Below the pieces are notes generated by a model. It searched no databases and was not told where the DNA came from. It saw nothing but the letters and a program-made list of their open reading frames with translations. 64,000 nt of DNA from Streptomyces narbonensis (GTDB lineage: Bacteria > Actinomycetota > Actinomycetes > Streptomycetales > Streptomycetaceae): positions 1 through 64,000 of the forward strand of contig NZ_BMSF01000020.1 in the NCBI RefSeq assembly GCF_014649015.1, written 5' to 3'. The translations under genes and the position numbers were made by a program. Below, one piece after another: positions 8,477-16,891 of the stretch (within the stretch, counting starts at the first letter, position 1; each line of letters starts with the position of its first letter).

Positions 8477-10027
8477 TCAGGGAGTGACGCGGAAGTCCGA
8501 GAACACGGCCGTCCCGGCGTGTCCCGAGCCCTCCGGTGCCCCCGCGAACAGGCCGAGCAGCGCGCCGACCCAGCGCCAGGGGGTGGCGGCGAACTCCGGG
8601 CCCAGCGGGACCGGACCGTCATCGGTGCCGTCGGAGGAGTACGAGAATCGGCAGCGCGCGTCCGCCGTGACCTCGATCCGCAGCAGGACCCGGCCCCCGG
8701 CCACCGGCCGCGAGCGGGCCGCGTCCCGCTCGGTGTGGGCGTTGGCCGGGGCGAACCGGTGCGCCAGCCGGACCGTGCCGTCCCGGGCGCGCTCCAGGCC
8801 GATCCAGGCGTACGCGTCGCCCAGGACCACGAGGCCCGCGCGGGCCCCGGCGGCCTCGCCGTCCAGCCGCAGCCCGACCTCGACCGCGCACGCCCGGGCC
8901 GGCAGCCGCTGCGTGAGCACGTGCGGAACGCTCCGCAGGTCGTCGAGCCGGTCCGTACGCACACAGCCGAGGCGCAGGCCGTCGCCCGCGTGCTGGGTCG
9001 CCCAGCCCTCGTCCGGATTGGCGGTCCACTGCCACTGGCGGCCGAACCGCCCGCCGGGGAAGGTGTCGTCGACCGCCGGCCGCGACGGCGGCTGCTCCGG
9101 CAGGTCCGGCTTGCGGTGGACCCGGACGGGCGCGCCGCCGTCGCCGAGCACCGGCCAGCCGTCCGCACCCCAGCGCATCGGCTGGAGGTGGACGAGCCGG
9201 CCGTGCGCGCCCGACTGCTGGAAGTGCAGGAACCAGTCCTCGCCGTGCTGGGTGCGCACCCAGCCGCCCTGGTGGGGGCCGTTGACGTCGGTGTCGCCCT
9301 GCGCGAGGACGGTCCGCTCCTCGTACGGGCCGTGGAACGACCGTGACCGGAAGGCGCCCTGCCAGCCCGTGGCCACGCCCCCGGCCGGGGCGAGGATCCA
9401 GAACCAGCCGTCGTGCCGGTAGAGCTTTGGGCCCTCCAGGGTGAACCAGCCCGGGATCCGGTCGGCGTCGACGAGGACCCGGCCCTCGTCGAGGACCTTC
9501 GTGCCGTCGGGGCTCATCCGGTGCCCGGTGAGCCGGTTGTTGAACCCGGCCCGGGACTTCGCCCACCCGTGGACGAGGTACGCCTCGCCGGACTCCTCGT
9601 CCCACAGGGGGCAGGCGTCGATCAGCCCGAGCCCCGACTTCACCAGGTGCGGGGCGGTCCACGGCCCTCGCACCGAGGCGGCGTTGACCTGGTAGATCCC
9701 GTGGTCGGGATCGCCCCAGAAGATCCAGAACCGGCCGTCGTGGTGCCTGAGCGAGGGGGCCCACACCCCGCGGTCGTGCCGGGGCGCGGTGAACGCGGCC
9801 GCCGGTTCGAGCCGCTCCAGGGCATGGCCCACGATCGTCCAGTTGACCAGGTCCCGGGAGTGCAGCAGCGGGAGGCCGGGGGCGCGGCCGAAGCTGGACG
9901 CCGTCAGGTAGTAGTCCTCGCCGGCCCGGACCACGTCCGGGTCCGACCAGTCGGCCGCGAGCACGGGATTGCGGTACGTGCCGTCGCCCAGGTCGCCGGT
10001 GTCGGCCCGGCCGGCCGGGCGGGTCAC
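8477..10027 (-). CDS. Glycoside hydrolase family 43
   Basis: A 516-residue enzyme with a five-bladed GH43 catalytic domain and a C-terminal lectin-like domain, as in arabinosidases, xylosidases and galactosidases that trim pectin or xylan side chains. The general-base Asp is in WSDPDVV (Asp29), the pKa-modulating Asp in GLIDACPLWDE at about 136 and the acid Glu in LEGPKLY at about 196. From about residue 335 a concanavalin-like domain follows (DDTFPGGRFGRQWQW). There is no signal peptide, so it acts on imported oligosaccharides. The GTG start overlaps the stop of the DUF6807 gene (GTGA). Exact specificity cannot be read from sequence. Confidence 0.88.
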   Translation of the reverse strand: MTRPAGRADTGDLGDGTYRNPVLAADWSDPDVVRAGEDYYLTASSFGRAPGLPLLHSRDLVNWTIVGHALERLEPAAAFTAPRHDRGVWAPSLRHHDGRFWIFWGDPDHGIYQVNAASVRGPWTAPHLVKSGLGLIDACPLWDEESGEAYLVHGWAKSRAGFNNRLTGHRMSPDGTKVLDEGRVLVDADRIPGWFTLEGPKLYRHDGWFWILAPAGGVATGWQGAFRSRSFHGPYEERTVLAQGDTDVNGPHQGGWVRTQHGEDWFLHFQQSGAHGRLVHLQPMRWGADGWPVLGDGGAPVRVHRKPDLPEQPPSRPAVDDTFPGGRFGRQWQWTANPDEGWATQHAGDGLRLGCVRTDRLDDLRSVPHVLTQRLPARACAVEVGLRLDGEAAGARAGLVVLGDAYAWIGLERARDGTVRLAHRFAPANAHTERDAARSRPVAGGRVLLRIEVTADARCRFSYSSDGTDDGPVPLGPEFAATPWRWVGALLGLFAGAPEGSGHAGTAVFSDFRVTP

Positions 10028-10875
10028 GAGGCCACCGCCTTGCGGACCAGGGCGGCGGCGCCGGACCGGTCGAGCCGGCCGTCGGCGACGACGGTCACCA
10101 CCCGCCGTACGAACGTCTCCCCGGCGGGCACCGGCAGCCGGCCGTCGTGGGCGAGGGACGAGCCCACGCCCGGGTACTCGGCGGCCCGCACGAACCACGG
10201 GTCGCGGCGGGTCGTCTCCGTCGCCCCGGCGAAGACCAGGGTCCAGCCCTCGCCCGCGAGCGCCACCCAGTCGGAGCGGGCGCCGTGGACCGACTCCTCG
10301 TCGTCCGCGCCGGATTCCGCGCCGAAGACCACGGGCACCGCCGCCTCCTTGGGCGCGCGCCAGAAGAAGCCGCCGTACGCGGCCCCCGGCCGGCCGTTCG
10401 TCGCGGGGCTGCCGACCGACAGGTCCCGCCCCGACACGTTGGCGAGGGAGAAGGTGAGGTCGAGCGCCCAGGCGGTGTCCGTGAGGGCGGTGGCCGCCAC
10501 GGTCCGGTGCTCGCGCAGGAGCCGTTCGCCCGCCGCCCACCAGGTCAGCTCCTCGACGAAGCCGTCCGGGTCGCACAGCTTGAACCCGTCGTGGCGCTGC
10601 ACGCCGTGGTTGTCGAGCTCGACCGAGCCGCGGCCCCGGACGAAGGTGCGCCCGCCCCAGAAGTTGTGGCCCGCGACGTCGGGGACGGCGACCCCCGCCC
10701 CCAGGTGGTGCGGGTGGTCCTCGGGCACGGTCTCGGTCACGACCCGCCCGCCGAGGGTCGTCACCGGGTGCAGGTACGGCCGGGGGGAGTGGTCGAGGGC
10801 CAGCGGGGGCCGGGTGGTGTAGCGGGCGACGGTGCGGCCCGCGCACCGCAGGAGGGTCGGCCGCTCGGTGGTCAT
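10024..10875 (-). CDS. DUF6807 (PmoA-like) family protein
   Basis: A 283-residue protein matching the family once labelled PmoA or 'methane oxygenase'. It has no membrane segments and no relation to methane oxidation is expected. Recognisable stretches are YLHPVTTLGGRVVTE, DHPHHLGAGVAV and HNFWGGRTFVRGRGS, His-rich pieces typical of the family. Function is unknown. The family is often found next to Gfo/Idh/MocA oxidoreductases and glycoside hydrolases, as here, so it may be a sugar-modifying or sugar-binding enzyme. The ATG at 10875 overlaps the upstream stop (ATGA) and its own stop overlaps the GH43 start. Confidence 0.8.
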   Translation of the reverse strand: MTTERPTLLRCAGRTVARYTTRPPLALDHSPRPYLHPVTTLGGRVVTETVPEDHPHHLGAGVAVPDVAGHNFWGGRTFVRGRGSVELDNHGVQRHDGFKLCDPDGFVEELTWWAAGERLLREHRTVAATALTDTAWALDLTFSLANVSGRDLSVGSPATNGRPGAAYGGFFWRAPKEAAVPVVFGAESGADDEESVHGARSDWVALAGEGWTLVFAGATETTRRDPWFVRAAEYPGVGSSLAHDGRLPVPAGETFVRRVVTVVADGRLDRSGAAALVRKAVAS

Positions 10876-12035
10876 CGGACCCCCGCCCGGGTCGACGGCG
10901 CCCAGGCGGCGCCGAGTTCGGAGAAGAGCCGCAGCTCGTCGGCGCTCGCGTCGACCAGGGCGTCGATCCCGTCGACGACCCGGCGCGGCGCGCTCTCGCC
11001 GGGCTCGCCGTGCCAGTGCCCGGCCGGCACCTCCAGCGGATCCGGAGCGGTGCGGACCGCCTCGACGACCCGCATGAACGCACCGGTCTCCGCCGGTGGC
11101 ACCCACAGCGGCTCGCCGTCCGTGACATGGGCGACGAGGTTCTCCAGGAGGTCGGTCCGCCCGTACTCGGTCTCCACCGGGCCGTGCCCCGCCCGCTGCA
11201 CGAGGACCCGGTCCTGCCGGTACCAGAAGGTGATGCGGCCCTGGCTGCCGTGGACGACGACGTACGGCTCCGAGGACTTCTCGGCGCAGAGCGTCGCCGC
11301 CACCGTCACCTGCGTGCCGGCCGCCGTCACGACCCGCACGCACGAGGTGTCGTCGGACTCGATGGCGTTGGCGTGGTGCAGTTCGGTCTCGATGTGCTCG
11401 ACGTCCTCGGCCCGGGTGGAGCCGGAGAGCGCGAGCGCGGTGGCGACGGCGTGCGCGAGGGGGTTGGTGAGCGCCCCGTCGACGACGTCGACCCCGCCGA
11501 GGCGCCGGTGCCCCGCCCAGGGAGCGCGCCGGAAGTAGGCCTCGTCGCGGACCCAGGCGCCGGCGGCGCCGACCCCGAGGAGCTCGCCGATCGCGCCCTC
11601 CTCGACCATCCGGCGGATCGCGGGCACCGCGTGCGAGCCGAGCGACTGGAAGCCGATCTGACAAGCGACCCCGGCGTCGGCGACCCCGTCGGCCATCCTG
11701 CGGAACTCCGCGAGCGAGGGGGCGGGCGGCTTCTCCAGGAGGATGTGCGCGCCGTGCCGGGCGGCGGCGAGCGTCATGTCGGTGTGGGTCTGGATGGGCG
11801 TGCTGAGCACGGCTATCCGGGCACCGGTCGAGGCGAGGAGAGCCTCGAAGTCGTGGGACTGCTCCGGGTCCCCGATGCCCTCCAGCTCGGCCGCGTCCAG
11901 CGGGCGCAGCTCGCAGACCCCGGCGAGGCGGACGAGGCCGCGCTCTTCGAGACGGCGGATGTTGAGAAGGTGGCTGCGGCCGTGGCCGCGGGCGCCGGCG
12001 AGGACGACGGGCAGCGGGGTGCGTGCGGTGTTCAT
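10872..12035 (-). CDS. Gfo/Idh/MocA family NAD(P)-dependent oxidoreductase
   Basis: A sugar dehydrogenase-type oxidoreductase of about 387 residues. The Rossmann motif is the variant AGARGHGRSH near the N-terminus; ILLEKPPAPS corresponds to the conserved EKP motif that holds a catalytic Lys. The C-terminal half has the family's open beta-sheet (GVDVVDGALTNPLAHAV). I prefer the ATG at 12035, preceded by AAGGAAG; another ATG at 12086 overlaps the permease stop (ATGA) and would add 17 residues. It probably oxidises or epimerises an imported sugar or uronic acid; the substrate is unknown. It is part of the permease-to-GH43 operon. Confidence 0.85.
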   Translation of the reverse strand: MNTARTPLPVVLAGARGHGRSHLLNIRRLEERGLVRLAGVCELRPLDAAELEGIGDPEQSHDFEALLASTGARIAVLSTPIQTHTDMTLAAARHGAHILLEKPPAPSLAEFRRMADGVADAGVACQIGFQSLGSHAVPAIRRMVEEGAIGELLGVGAAGAWVRDEAYFRRAPWAGHRRLGGVDVVDGALTNPLAHAVATALALSGSTRAEDVEHIETELHHANAIESDDTSCVRVVTAAGTQVTVAATLCAEKSSEPYVVVHGSQGRITFWYRQDRVLVQRAGHGPVETEYGRTDLLENLVAHVTDGEPLWVPPAETGAFMRVVEAVRTAPDPLEVPAGHWHGEPGESAPRRVVDGIDALVDASADELRLFSELGAAWAPSTRAGVR

Positions 12036-12082
12036 GGCTTCCTTGTCGAGGGTCGTCCGGGTGCTGCTCACCTCTGTGCTGG

Positions 12083-13000
12083 TCATCCCTTCACCGCCCC
12101 GGCGCTGAAGCCGGTGACCAGCCACTTCTGGATGAAGGCGAAGACGATGACGACGGGGACGGCGGCGATGACCCCGCCCGCGGCGAGCGCGCCGAGGTCG
12201 ACGCTGTCGGCTCCCATCAGGGTGTTGAGGCCGACCGGGATCGTCTGCTTGGACTGGCTGCTCAGGAACATCAGGGCGAAGAGGAAGTGGTTCCAGGCGT
12301 GGACGAAGGCGAAGGAGCCGACGGCGACGAGCCCGGGCCGCAGGAGCGGCAGGACGACGATCCGGAACGCGGAGAAGCGGTTGCAGCCGTCGACCCAGGC
12401 GGCCTCCTCCAGGGAGTACGGCACGTTCCGGATGAAGCCGCTGATGAGGATCATCGACAGCGGGAGCTGGAAGACCGTCTCGGCGATGATGACCGAGCCG
12501 AGGGAGTTGATCATCCGCAGCTCGGCGAAGATCTGGAAGAGCGGGACGAGCAGCAGGGCGCCCGGCACGAACTGCGAGCAGAGCAGGGCCAGCATGAAGC
12601 CCTTCTTGATCCGGAAGTCGAAGCGCGCGAGGGCGTAACCCCCGGCCAGGGCGACGACCGTGGTCATCACGAGCACCGCGACGCCGATGAGCAGGCTGTT
12701 CTGGAAGAAGACGCCGAAGCTGCGCTCCGTCCACACCTTCTCGAAGTGGTCGGTGGTCATCGGCCAGGGCAGGAGCGAGGTGGAACCGGCCGGGCGCACC
12801 GCGAACAGCAGGATCCAGTAGAAGGGGACCAGCGTGAAGACGAGGTAGATCCCGAGCGGCAGGTAGATCTGCCAGCGGGGGACCTCGTCCCAGGCCGGGC
12901 GGCGCTTGCGACCTGCGGTCGGCGGGGTCCGGTCGAGGGGCGGGGGTGCCTGCGCGGCCCCGGGGGCGGGGGCGGCGGTCAGGGTGGACTCGGCTGTCAC
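12083..13000 (-). CDS. Carbohydrate ABC transporter permease, MalG type
   Basis: Second membrane subunit of the rhamnogalacturonan-module importer. The 305-residue protein has a Pro/Ala-rich cytoplasmic N-terminus, about six hydrophobic segments and the EAA loop that contacts the ATPase (EEAAWVDGCNRFSAFRIVVLPLLRP). It ends in the usual FSAGAVKG. The GTG start at 13000 overlaps the stop of the first permease (GTGA), and its own stop overlaps the alternative ATG of the oxidoreductase. The partner binding protein is at 6938-8278. Confidence 0.92.
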   Translation of the reverse strand: MTAESTLTAAPAPGAAQAPPPLDRTPPTAGRKRRPAWDEVPRWQIYLPLGIYLVFTLVPFYWILLFAVRPAGSTSLLPWPMTTDHFEKVWTERSFGVFFQNSLLIGVAVLVMTTVVALAGGYALARFDFRIKKGFMLALLCSQFVPGALLLVPLFQIFAELRMINSLGSVIIAETVFQLPLSMILISGFIRNVPYSLEEAAWVDGCNRFSAFRIVVLPLLRPGLVAVGSFAFVHAWNHFLFALMFLSSQSKQTIPVGLNTLMGADSVDLGALAAGGVIAAVPVVIVFAFIQKWLVTGFSAGAVKG

Positions 13001-13950
13001 TTGCCGTCGCCTCCGAACTTGCTCAGGCGCAGATAGACCATCGAGCAGAAGAGAAGGATCACGAACGCCACCGTGGTGAGGGCGGAGGCGTATCCGAAGT
13101 TGTGGGCGTCGACGCTGGTGTGGGCGATGTACAGCGGGAGGGTGGTCGTCTCGCCCGCGGGGCCGCCGCCGGTCAGTGTGTAGAGCAGGTCGACGTTGTT
13201 GAACTCCCACACCGCGCGCAGCAGCGTGGACAGCACGATCGCGTCCCGGATGTGGGGCAGCGTGATGTGCAGGAACTGGCGGATCCGGCCCGCTCCGTCG
13301 ACCTCGGCCGCCTCGTACAGGTCCTTCGGTACGGACTGGAGGTCGGCCAGGATGAGGATGGCGAAGAAGGGCACCCCGCGCCAGAGGTCGGCGACGATCG
13401 CCGCGGGGAAGACGGTCGCGGTGTCGGAGAGCAGGGACGTGCCGTACTCGCCGATGCCCAGGTCCGCCAGGTAACGCGTGATGCCGGTCTGGGAGTTGTA
13501 GAGCAGCACCCAGATCGCGGAGGTGAGCACGCCCGAGACGGCCCACGGCGAGAAGACGAGGGCCCGGCCCAGGGCGCGGCCCACGAAGGTCTGGTTCACG
13601 ATCAGGGCGAGGGCGAGGCCGAAGAGCAGCTGGAGCGTCACCTCGACCACGACCCACTTCAGGCTGAAGGACAGCGTCCCCCAGAAGTGCGGGTCGTCGG
13701 TGAAGATCCGGGTGAAGTTGTCGAGGCCGGCGAAGCCGTTCCGCCAGGGTTTGGTGGGGTTGTAGTGCTGGAGGCTGTAGTAGAAGACGCTGAGCACCGG
13801 GTAGGCGATGAAGCCCAGCATCAGCAGTCCGGCGGGGGCGATCAGGAGATACGGCAGTCGGCGGGGGGCCGCTCCCGTGCGGCGGCGCCTCCGTGCCGGA
13901 TCGGCCTGGGGCTTTCCGGCCTGGGGCGGTGAGGTCACAGCTGAGGCCAT
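12997..13950 (-). CDS. Carbohydrate ABC transporter permease, MalF type
   Basis: First membrane subunit of the same importer, 317 residues. An Arg-rich N-terminus (ARRRRRTGAAPRR) precedes the first hydrophobic helix (LPYLLIAPAGLLMLGFIAYP), and the EAA loop reads YEAAEVDGAGRIRQFLHITLP. It is the first gene of the long minus-strand operon. The 110-bp gap upstream holds a LacI-type palindrome and an IclR-like site, listed separately. The ATG at 13950 follows a CGGAG motif at slightly long spacing. Confidence 0.92.
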   Translation of the reverse strand: MASAVTSPPQAGKPQADPARRRRRTGAAPRRLPYLLIAPAGLLMLGFIAYPVLSVFYYSLQHYNPTKPWRNGFAGLDNFTRIFTDDPHFWGTLSFSLKWVVVEVTLQLLFGLALALIVNQTFVGRALGRALVFSPWAVSGVLTSAIWVLLYNSQTGITRYLADLGIGEYGTSLLSDTATVFPAAIVADLWRGVPFFAILILADLQSVPKDLYEAAEVDGAGRIRQFLHITLPHIRDAIVLSTLLRAVWEFNNVDLLYTLTGGGPAGETTTLPLYIAHTSVDAHNFGYASALTTVAFVILLFCSMVYLRLSKFGGDGK

Positions 13951-13971
13951 GACGGCGGCTCCGTTCTCGGT

Positions 13972-13981
13972 GAAGCGCTTC
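13972..13981. promoter_or_regulatory. Candidate LacI-family operator GAAGCGCTTC
   Basis: Perfect 10-bp palindrome 22 bp upstream of the first permease gene. It is the core of the longer palindromes at 25377, 25547 and 34964, suggesting control by the LacI regulator encoded at 33704-34825. Confidence 0.5.
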
Positions 13982-13991
13982 GCGAACGACG

Positions 13992-14005
13992 TTCGAGATT
14001 TCGGA
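13992..14005. promoter_or_regulatory. Candidate IclR-type operator TTCGAGATTTCGGA
   Basis: Differs at two positions from the symmetric site TTCGAGATATCGAA at 40154-40167, in front of the enolase-superfamily gene and the divergent iclR gene. It lies 10 bp from the LacI-type palindrome, so the transporter operon may be under two regulators. Confidence 0.4.
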
Positions 14006-14060
14006 CAGGGGGGGCGAGGGGGAGGTGCGGACGGGTCGGGGGGTGCTCCGAGCGGCGGGC

Positions 14061-15821
14061 TCAGCCCGCGTACGGATCGGGGGTGGTCCCCGGCCTGGCC
14101 AGGAACGCGAAGTCGCAGCCGGTGTCGGCCTGGGAGATCTGCTCGATGTAGAGCGCGCCGTAGCCGCGCTCGTACCGGGCCGGAGGAGGCGTCCACGCGG
14201 CCCTGCGGCGGTCCATCTCCTCTTCCGCGACGTGCAGATGGAGGGATCGGGCCACGACGTCGAGGGTGATCGTATCGCCCGTACGGACGAGGGCAAGGGG
14301 TCCGCCGACATGCGACTCGGGCGCCACGTGCAGCACGCACGCCCCGTAGCTCGTCCCGCTCATCCGGGCGTCCGAGATCCGGACCATGTCCTTCACCCCC
14401 TGCTCCAGGAGATACGCGGGGATCGGCAGCATCCCGTACTCCGGCATGCCCGGACCGCCCTTGGGGCCCGCACCGCGCAGCACGAGCACATGCTCGGCGG
14501 TGATGCCGAGAGCCGGGTCGTCGATGGTCCGCTGCATGGTCCGGTAGTCGTCGAAGACGACCGCGGGACCCGTGTGCTTCAGCAGCCGCGGCTCGGCGGC
14601 GATGTGCTTGATCACCGCGCCGTCCGGACAGAGGTTGCCGCGCAGCACGGCCACCCCGCCCTCGGCGGCCAAGGGCCTGTCCCGGTCCCGGATCACGTCC
14701 TCGTCGTGGACGAGCGCCCCGGCGAGCTGCTCGCGCAGGGTGGCGTGCGAGACCGTCGGCCGGTCCAGGTGCAGCACATCCGTGAGCCGCGACAGGAAGC
14801 CCGGCATCCCGCCCGCGAAGTGGAAGTCCTCCATGAGGTACCGGCCGCCGGGCCGGAGGTTCGCCAGGACCGGGACGGTCCGCGCGATCCGGTCGAAGTC
14901 GTCGAGCGTGAGCTTCACCCCGGAGCGCCCCGCCATCGCGATGAGATGGATCACCGCGTTCGTCGAACCGCCGAGCGCCAGGACGGCGGCGACCGCGTCC
15001 TCGTACGCCTCCCGGGTCAGCAGCCGCGACAGCCGCAGGTCCTGCCGTACGAGCTCCACGATCCGCAGCCCCGAGGCCGCGGCCATCCGGTCGTGGCCCG
15101 AGTCCACCGCCGGCACCGAGGAGGCGCCCGGCACGGTCACGCCCAGGGTCTCCGCGGCGGCGGTGAGCGTGGAGGCCGTCCCCATCGTCATGCAGTGGCC
15201 GGGGGAGCGGGCCAGGCCGTTCTCCAGCTCGGCCATCTCGCAGTCGCCGATCCGCCCCGCCCGCTTCTCGTCCCAGTACTTCCACATGTCCGTACCGGAA
15301 CCGAGGGTCTCGCCGCGCCAGTGGCCGGGCAGCATCGGGCCGGCCGGCACGAAGACGGTCGGCAGGTCGACGGAGGCGGCGCCCATGAGCAGCGCCGGTG
15401 TCGTCTTGTCGCAACCGCCCATCAGGACCGCCCCGTCCACCGGGTACGAGCGGAGCAGCTCCTCCGTCTCCATCGCGAGGAGGTTCCGGTAGAGCATCGG
15501 GGTGGGCTTCTGGAAGGTCTCCGAGAGCGTGGAGACCGGGAATTCGAGCGGGAAGCCGCCCGCCTGCCACACACCCCGCTTCACGGCCTGCGCGCGGTCG
15601 CGGAGGTGGACGTGGCAGGGATTGATGTCGGACCAGGTGTTGAGGACCGCGATCACCGGCTTGCCGAGGTGCTCCTCGGGCAGGTAGCCGAGCTGGCGGG
15701 TGCGGGCGCGGTGGCTGAACGAGCGGAGCCCGTCGGTGCCGTACCACTGGTGGCTGCGCAGCTCCTCGGGGCGCCGGGGGGCACCGGGCTCGGGGCGCCG
15801 CGGGGCGGTCGGCTCGCTCAT
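14061..15821 (-). CDS. IlvD/Edd family sugar-acid dehydratase
   Basis: A 586-residue Fe-S dehydratase of the family that includes dihydroxy-acid, arabonate, xylonate and phosphogluconate dehydratases. GGCDKTTPA at about 134-142 carries a cluster-ligand Cys, CMTMGTAST a second, and the C-terminal half has the usual SDARMSGTSYGACVLHVAPE. The form of these motifs is closer to pentonate dehydratases than to IlvD of branched-chain synthesis, and the neighbours are catabolic. It probably turns an aldonic acid into a 2-keto-3-deoxy acid, which the adjacent DHDPS-family enzyme would process. The start overlaps the stop of that gene (ATGA). The exact substrate is uncertain (L-arabinonate and a galacturonate-derived acid are both possible). 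Confidence 0.82.
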   Translation of the reverse strand: MSEPTAPRRPEPGAPRRPEELRSHQWYGTDGLRSFSHRARTRQLGYLPEEHLGKPVIAVLNTWSDINPCHVHLRDRAQAVKRGVWQAGGFPLEFPVSTLSETFQKPTPMLYRNLLAMETEELLRSYPVDGAVLMGGCDKTTPALLMGAASVDLPTVFVPAGPMLPGHWRGETLGSGTDMWKYWDEKRAGRIGDCEMAELENGLARSPGHCMTMGTASTLTAAAETLGVTVPGASSVPAVDSGHDRMAAASGLRIVELVRQDLRLSRLLTREAYEDAVAAVLALGGSTNAVIHLIAMAGRSGVKLTLDDFDRIARTVPVLANLRPGGRYLMEDFHFAGGMPGFLSRLTDVLHLDRPTVSHATLREQLAGALVHDEDVIRDRDRPLAAEGGVAVLRGNLCPDGAVIKHIAAEPRLLKHTGPAVVFDDYRTMQRTIDDPALGITAEHVLVLRGAGPKGGPGMPEYGMLPIPAYLLEQGVKDMVRISDARMSGTSYGACVLHVAPESHVGGPLALVRTGDTITLDVVARSLHLHVAEEEMDRRRAAWTPPPARYERGYGALYIEQISQADTGCDFAFLARPGTTPDPYAG

Positions 15822-16891
15822 GCCGGCCAGCCGGCGGCTATCGCGGCGACCTCGGCCCGCTCGCTCTCCGGGAGTTCCCGGCTCGGCGGGCGGATGTCGC
15901 GGCGGCACAGGCCGAGGGAGGCGAGGGCCTCCTTGACGACGGTCACGTTGTCGGCGCTGCCGTTCGCGGCGCGCAGCTCCTCGAAGCGGCGGATCCGCTC
16001 CCACACCTTCATCGCGGTCGGGTAGTCGCCCGCCCGCAGGGCGTGCAGCATCTCCAGGGAGAGCGCGGGGGAGACGTTGACGAGGCCGGAGGTGAAGCCG
16101 GTCGCGCCGCTCGCGAAGTACGAGGGGGCGTACGGCTCGGCGAGCCCCGCGACCCACACGAAGCGGTCGAGGCCCGCGTCCCGGGCGAAGCCGGCGAACC
16201 GGGACGCGTCCGGGACGGCGTACTTCACGCCGACGACGTTGGGGCAGGCGGCGCCGAGCTCGGCGAGCCGGGCGCCGGTCAGGAGCGGGTTGCGGATGTA
16301 CGGGACGACGCCGAGCTCCGGCACGGCCTCGGCGATGGCCCGGTGGTAGTCGACCCAGCCGCTCTCGGAGACGTACGGGTGCACGGGCTGGTGCACCATC
16401 AGCATGTGGGCCCCGGCGGCGCGGGCGTGCCGGGCGGCCTCGACGGCCGTCGGTACGTCGTGGCCGACACCGACCAGGATCACCGCGCGGTCCCCGGCCT
16501 CCTCGACGGTCGCCTCGGTGAGGGAGCGGCGCTCCTCGGGGGTGAGGGCGTAGAACTCGCCGGTGTTGCCGTTCGGCGTGAGGGTGCGGACGCCGCCGTC
16601 GAGCAGCCGGCGCAGCAGCGCCCGGTGGGCGACGGTGTCGACCGAGCCGTCCTCGGCGAACGGGGTGACGGGGATGGCCACCACGTCGGCGAGGGCGGCT
16701 CTCAGGGTTGCGAAGTCGATGGTCGCGGGCTGCGCGGTGACGGGCTGTGCGGTTACGGTCTGTTCGGCCACGGGCTGTGCGGTTACGGTCTGTTCGGCCA
16801 CCGGCTGTGCGGTTACGGTCTGTTCGGTCACAGGCTGTGCGGTCGCGGTCTGTTCGGTCACGGGATCCTTGCTCACTGGTCGTTCGCTCAC
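15818..16891 (-). CDS. Dihydrodipicolinate synthase-family lyase/dehydratase with repeat tail
   Basis: A class-I aldolase-fold enzyme that should act on a 2-keto-3-deoxy sugar acid. The Schiff-base Lys lies in VVGVKYAVPD at about 222 and the catalytic Tyr in VVPYIRNP at about 198; NGNTGEFYALTPEER replaces the GTTGE motif. At 357 residues it is about 50 longer than usual, because residues up to about 53 consist of a ten-residue repeat (VTEQTVTAQP and variants) encoded by a 30-bp tandem repeat. The GTG at 16891 overlaps the GntR stop (GTGA); a start after the repeat cannot be excluded. It could make alpha-ketoglutarate semialdehyde (dehydratase) or split off pyruvate (aldolase). Confidence 0.8.
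   Translation of the reverse strand: MSERPVSKDPVTEQTATAQPVTEQTVTAQPVAEQTVTAQPVAEQTVTAQPVTAQPATIDFATLRAALADVVAIPVTPFAEDGSVDTVAHRALLRRLLDGGVRTLTPNGNTGEFYALTPEERRSLTEATVEEAGDRAVILVGVGHDVPTAVEAARHARAAGAHMLMVHQPVHPYVSESGWVDYHRAIAEAVPELGVVPYIRNPLLTGARLAELGAACPNVVGVKYAVPDASRFAGFARDAGLDRFVWVAGLAEPYAPSYFASGATGFTSGLVNVSPALSLEMLHALRAGDYPTAMKVWERIRRFEELRAANGSADNVTVVKEALASLGLCRRDIRPPSRELPESERAEVAAIAAGWPA
16741..16860 (-). repeat. 30-bp tandem repeat, four copies, inside the DHDPS-family gene
   Basis: Four consecutive 30-bp units (16741, 16771, 16801, 16831), the first three nearly identical and the fourth slightly diverged, with a partial copy at 16725-16740. The period is a multiple of three, so copy-number changes would keep the reading frame and only lengthen or shorten the N-terminal tail. 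Confidence 0.9.

Noticed and set aside
10024..10875. Methane oxygenase (PmoA) function for the DUF6807 gene
   Set aside because: The protein has no membrane segments or copper-site pattern; the name is a legacy label of the family.
16741..16860. CRISPR-like array of 30-bp units
   Set aside because: Units are directly adjacent without spacers and translate in frame; this is a tandem repeat. The same holds for 41281-41400.
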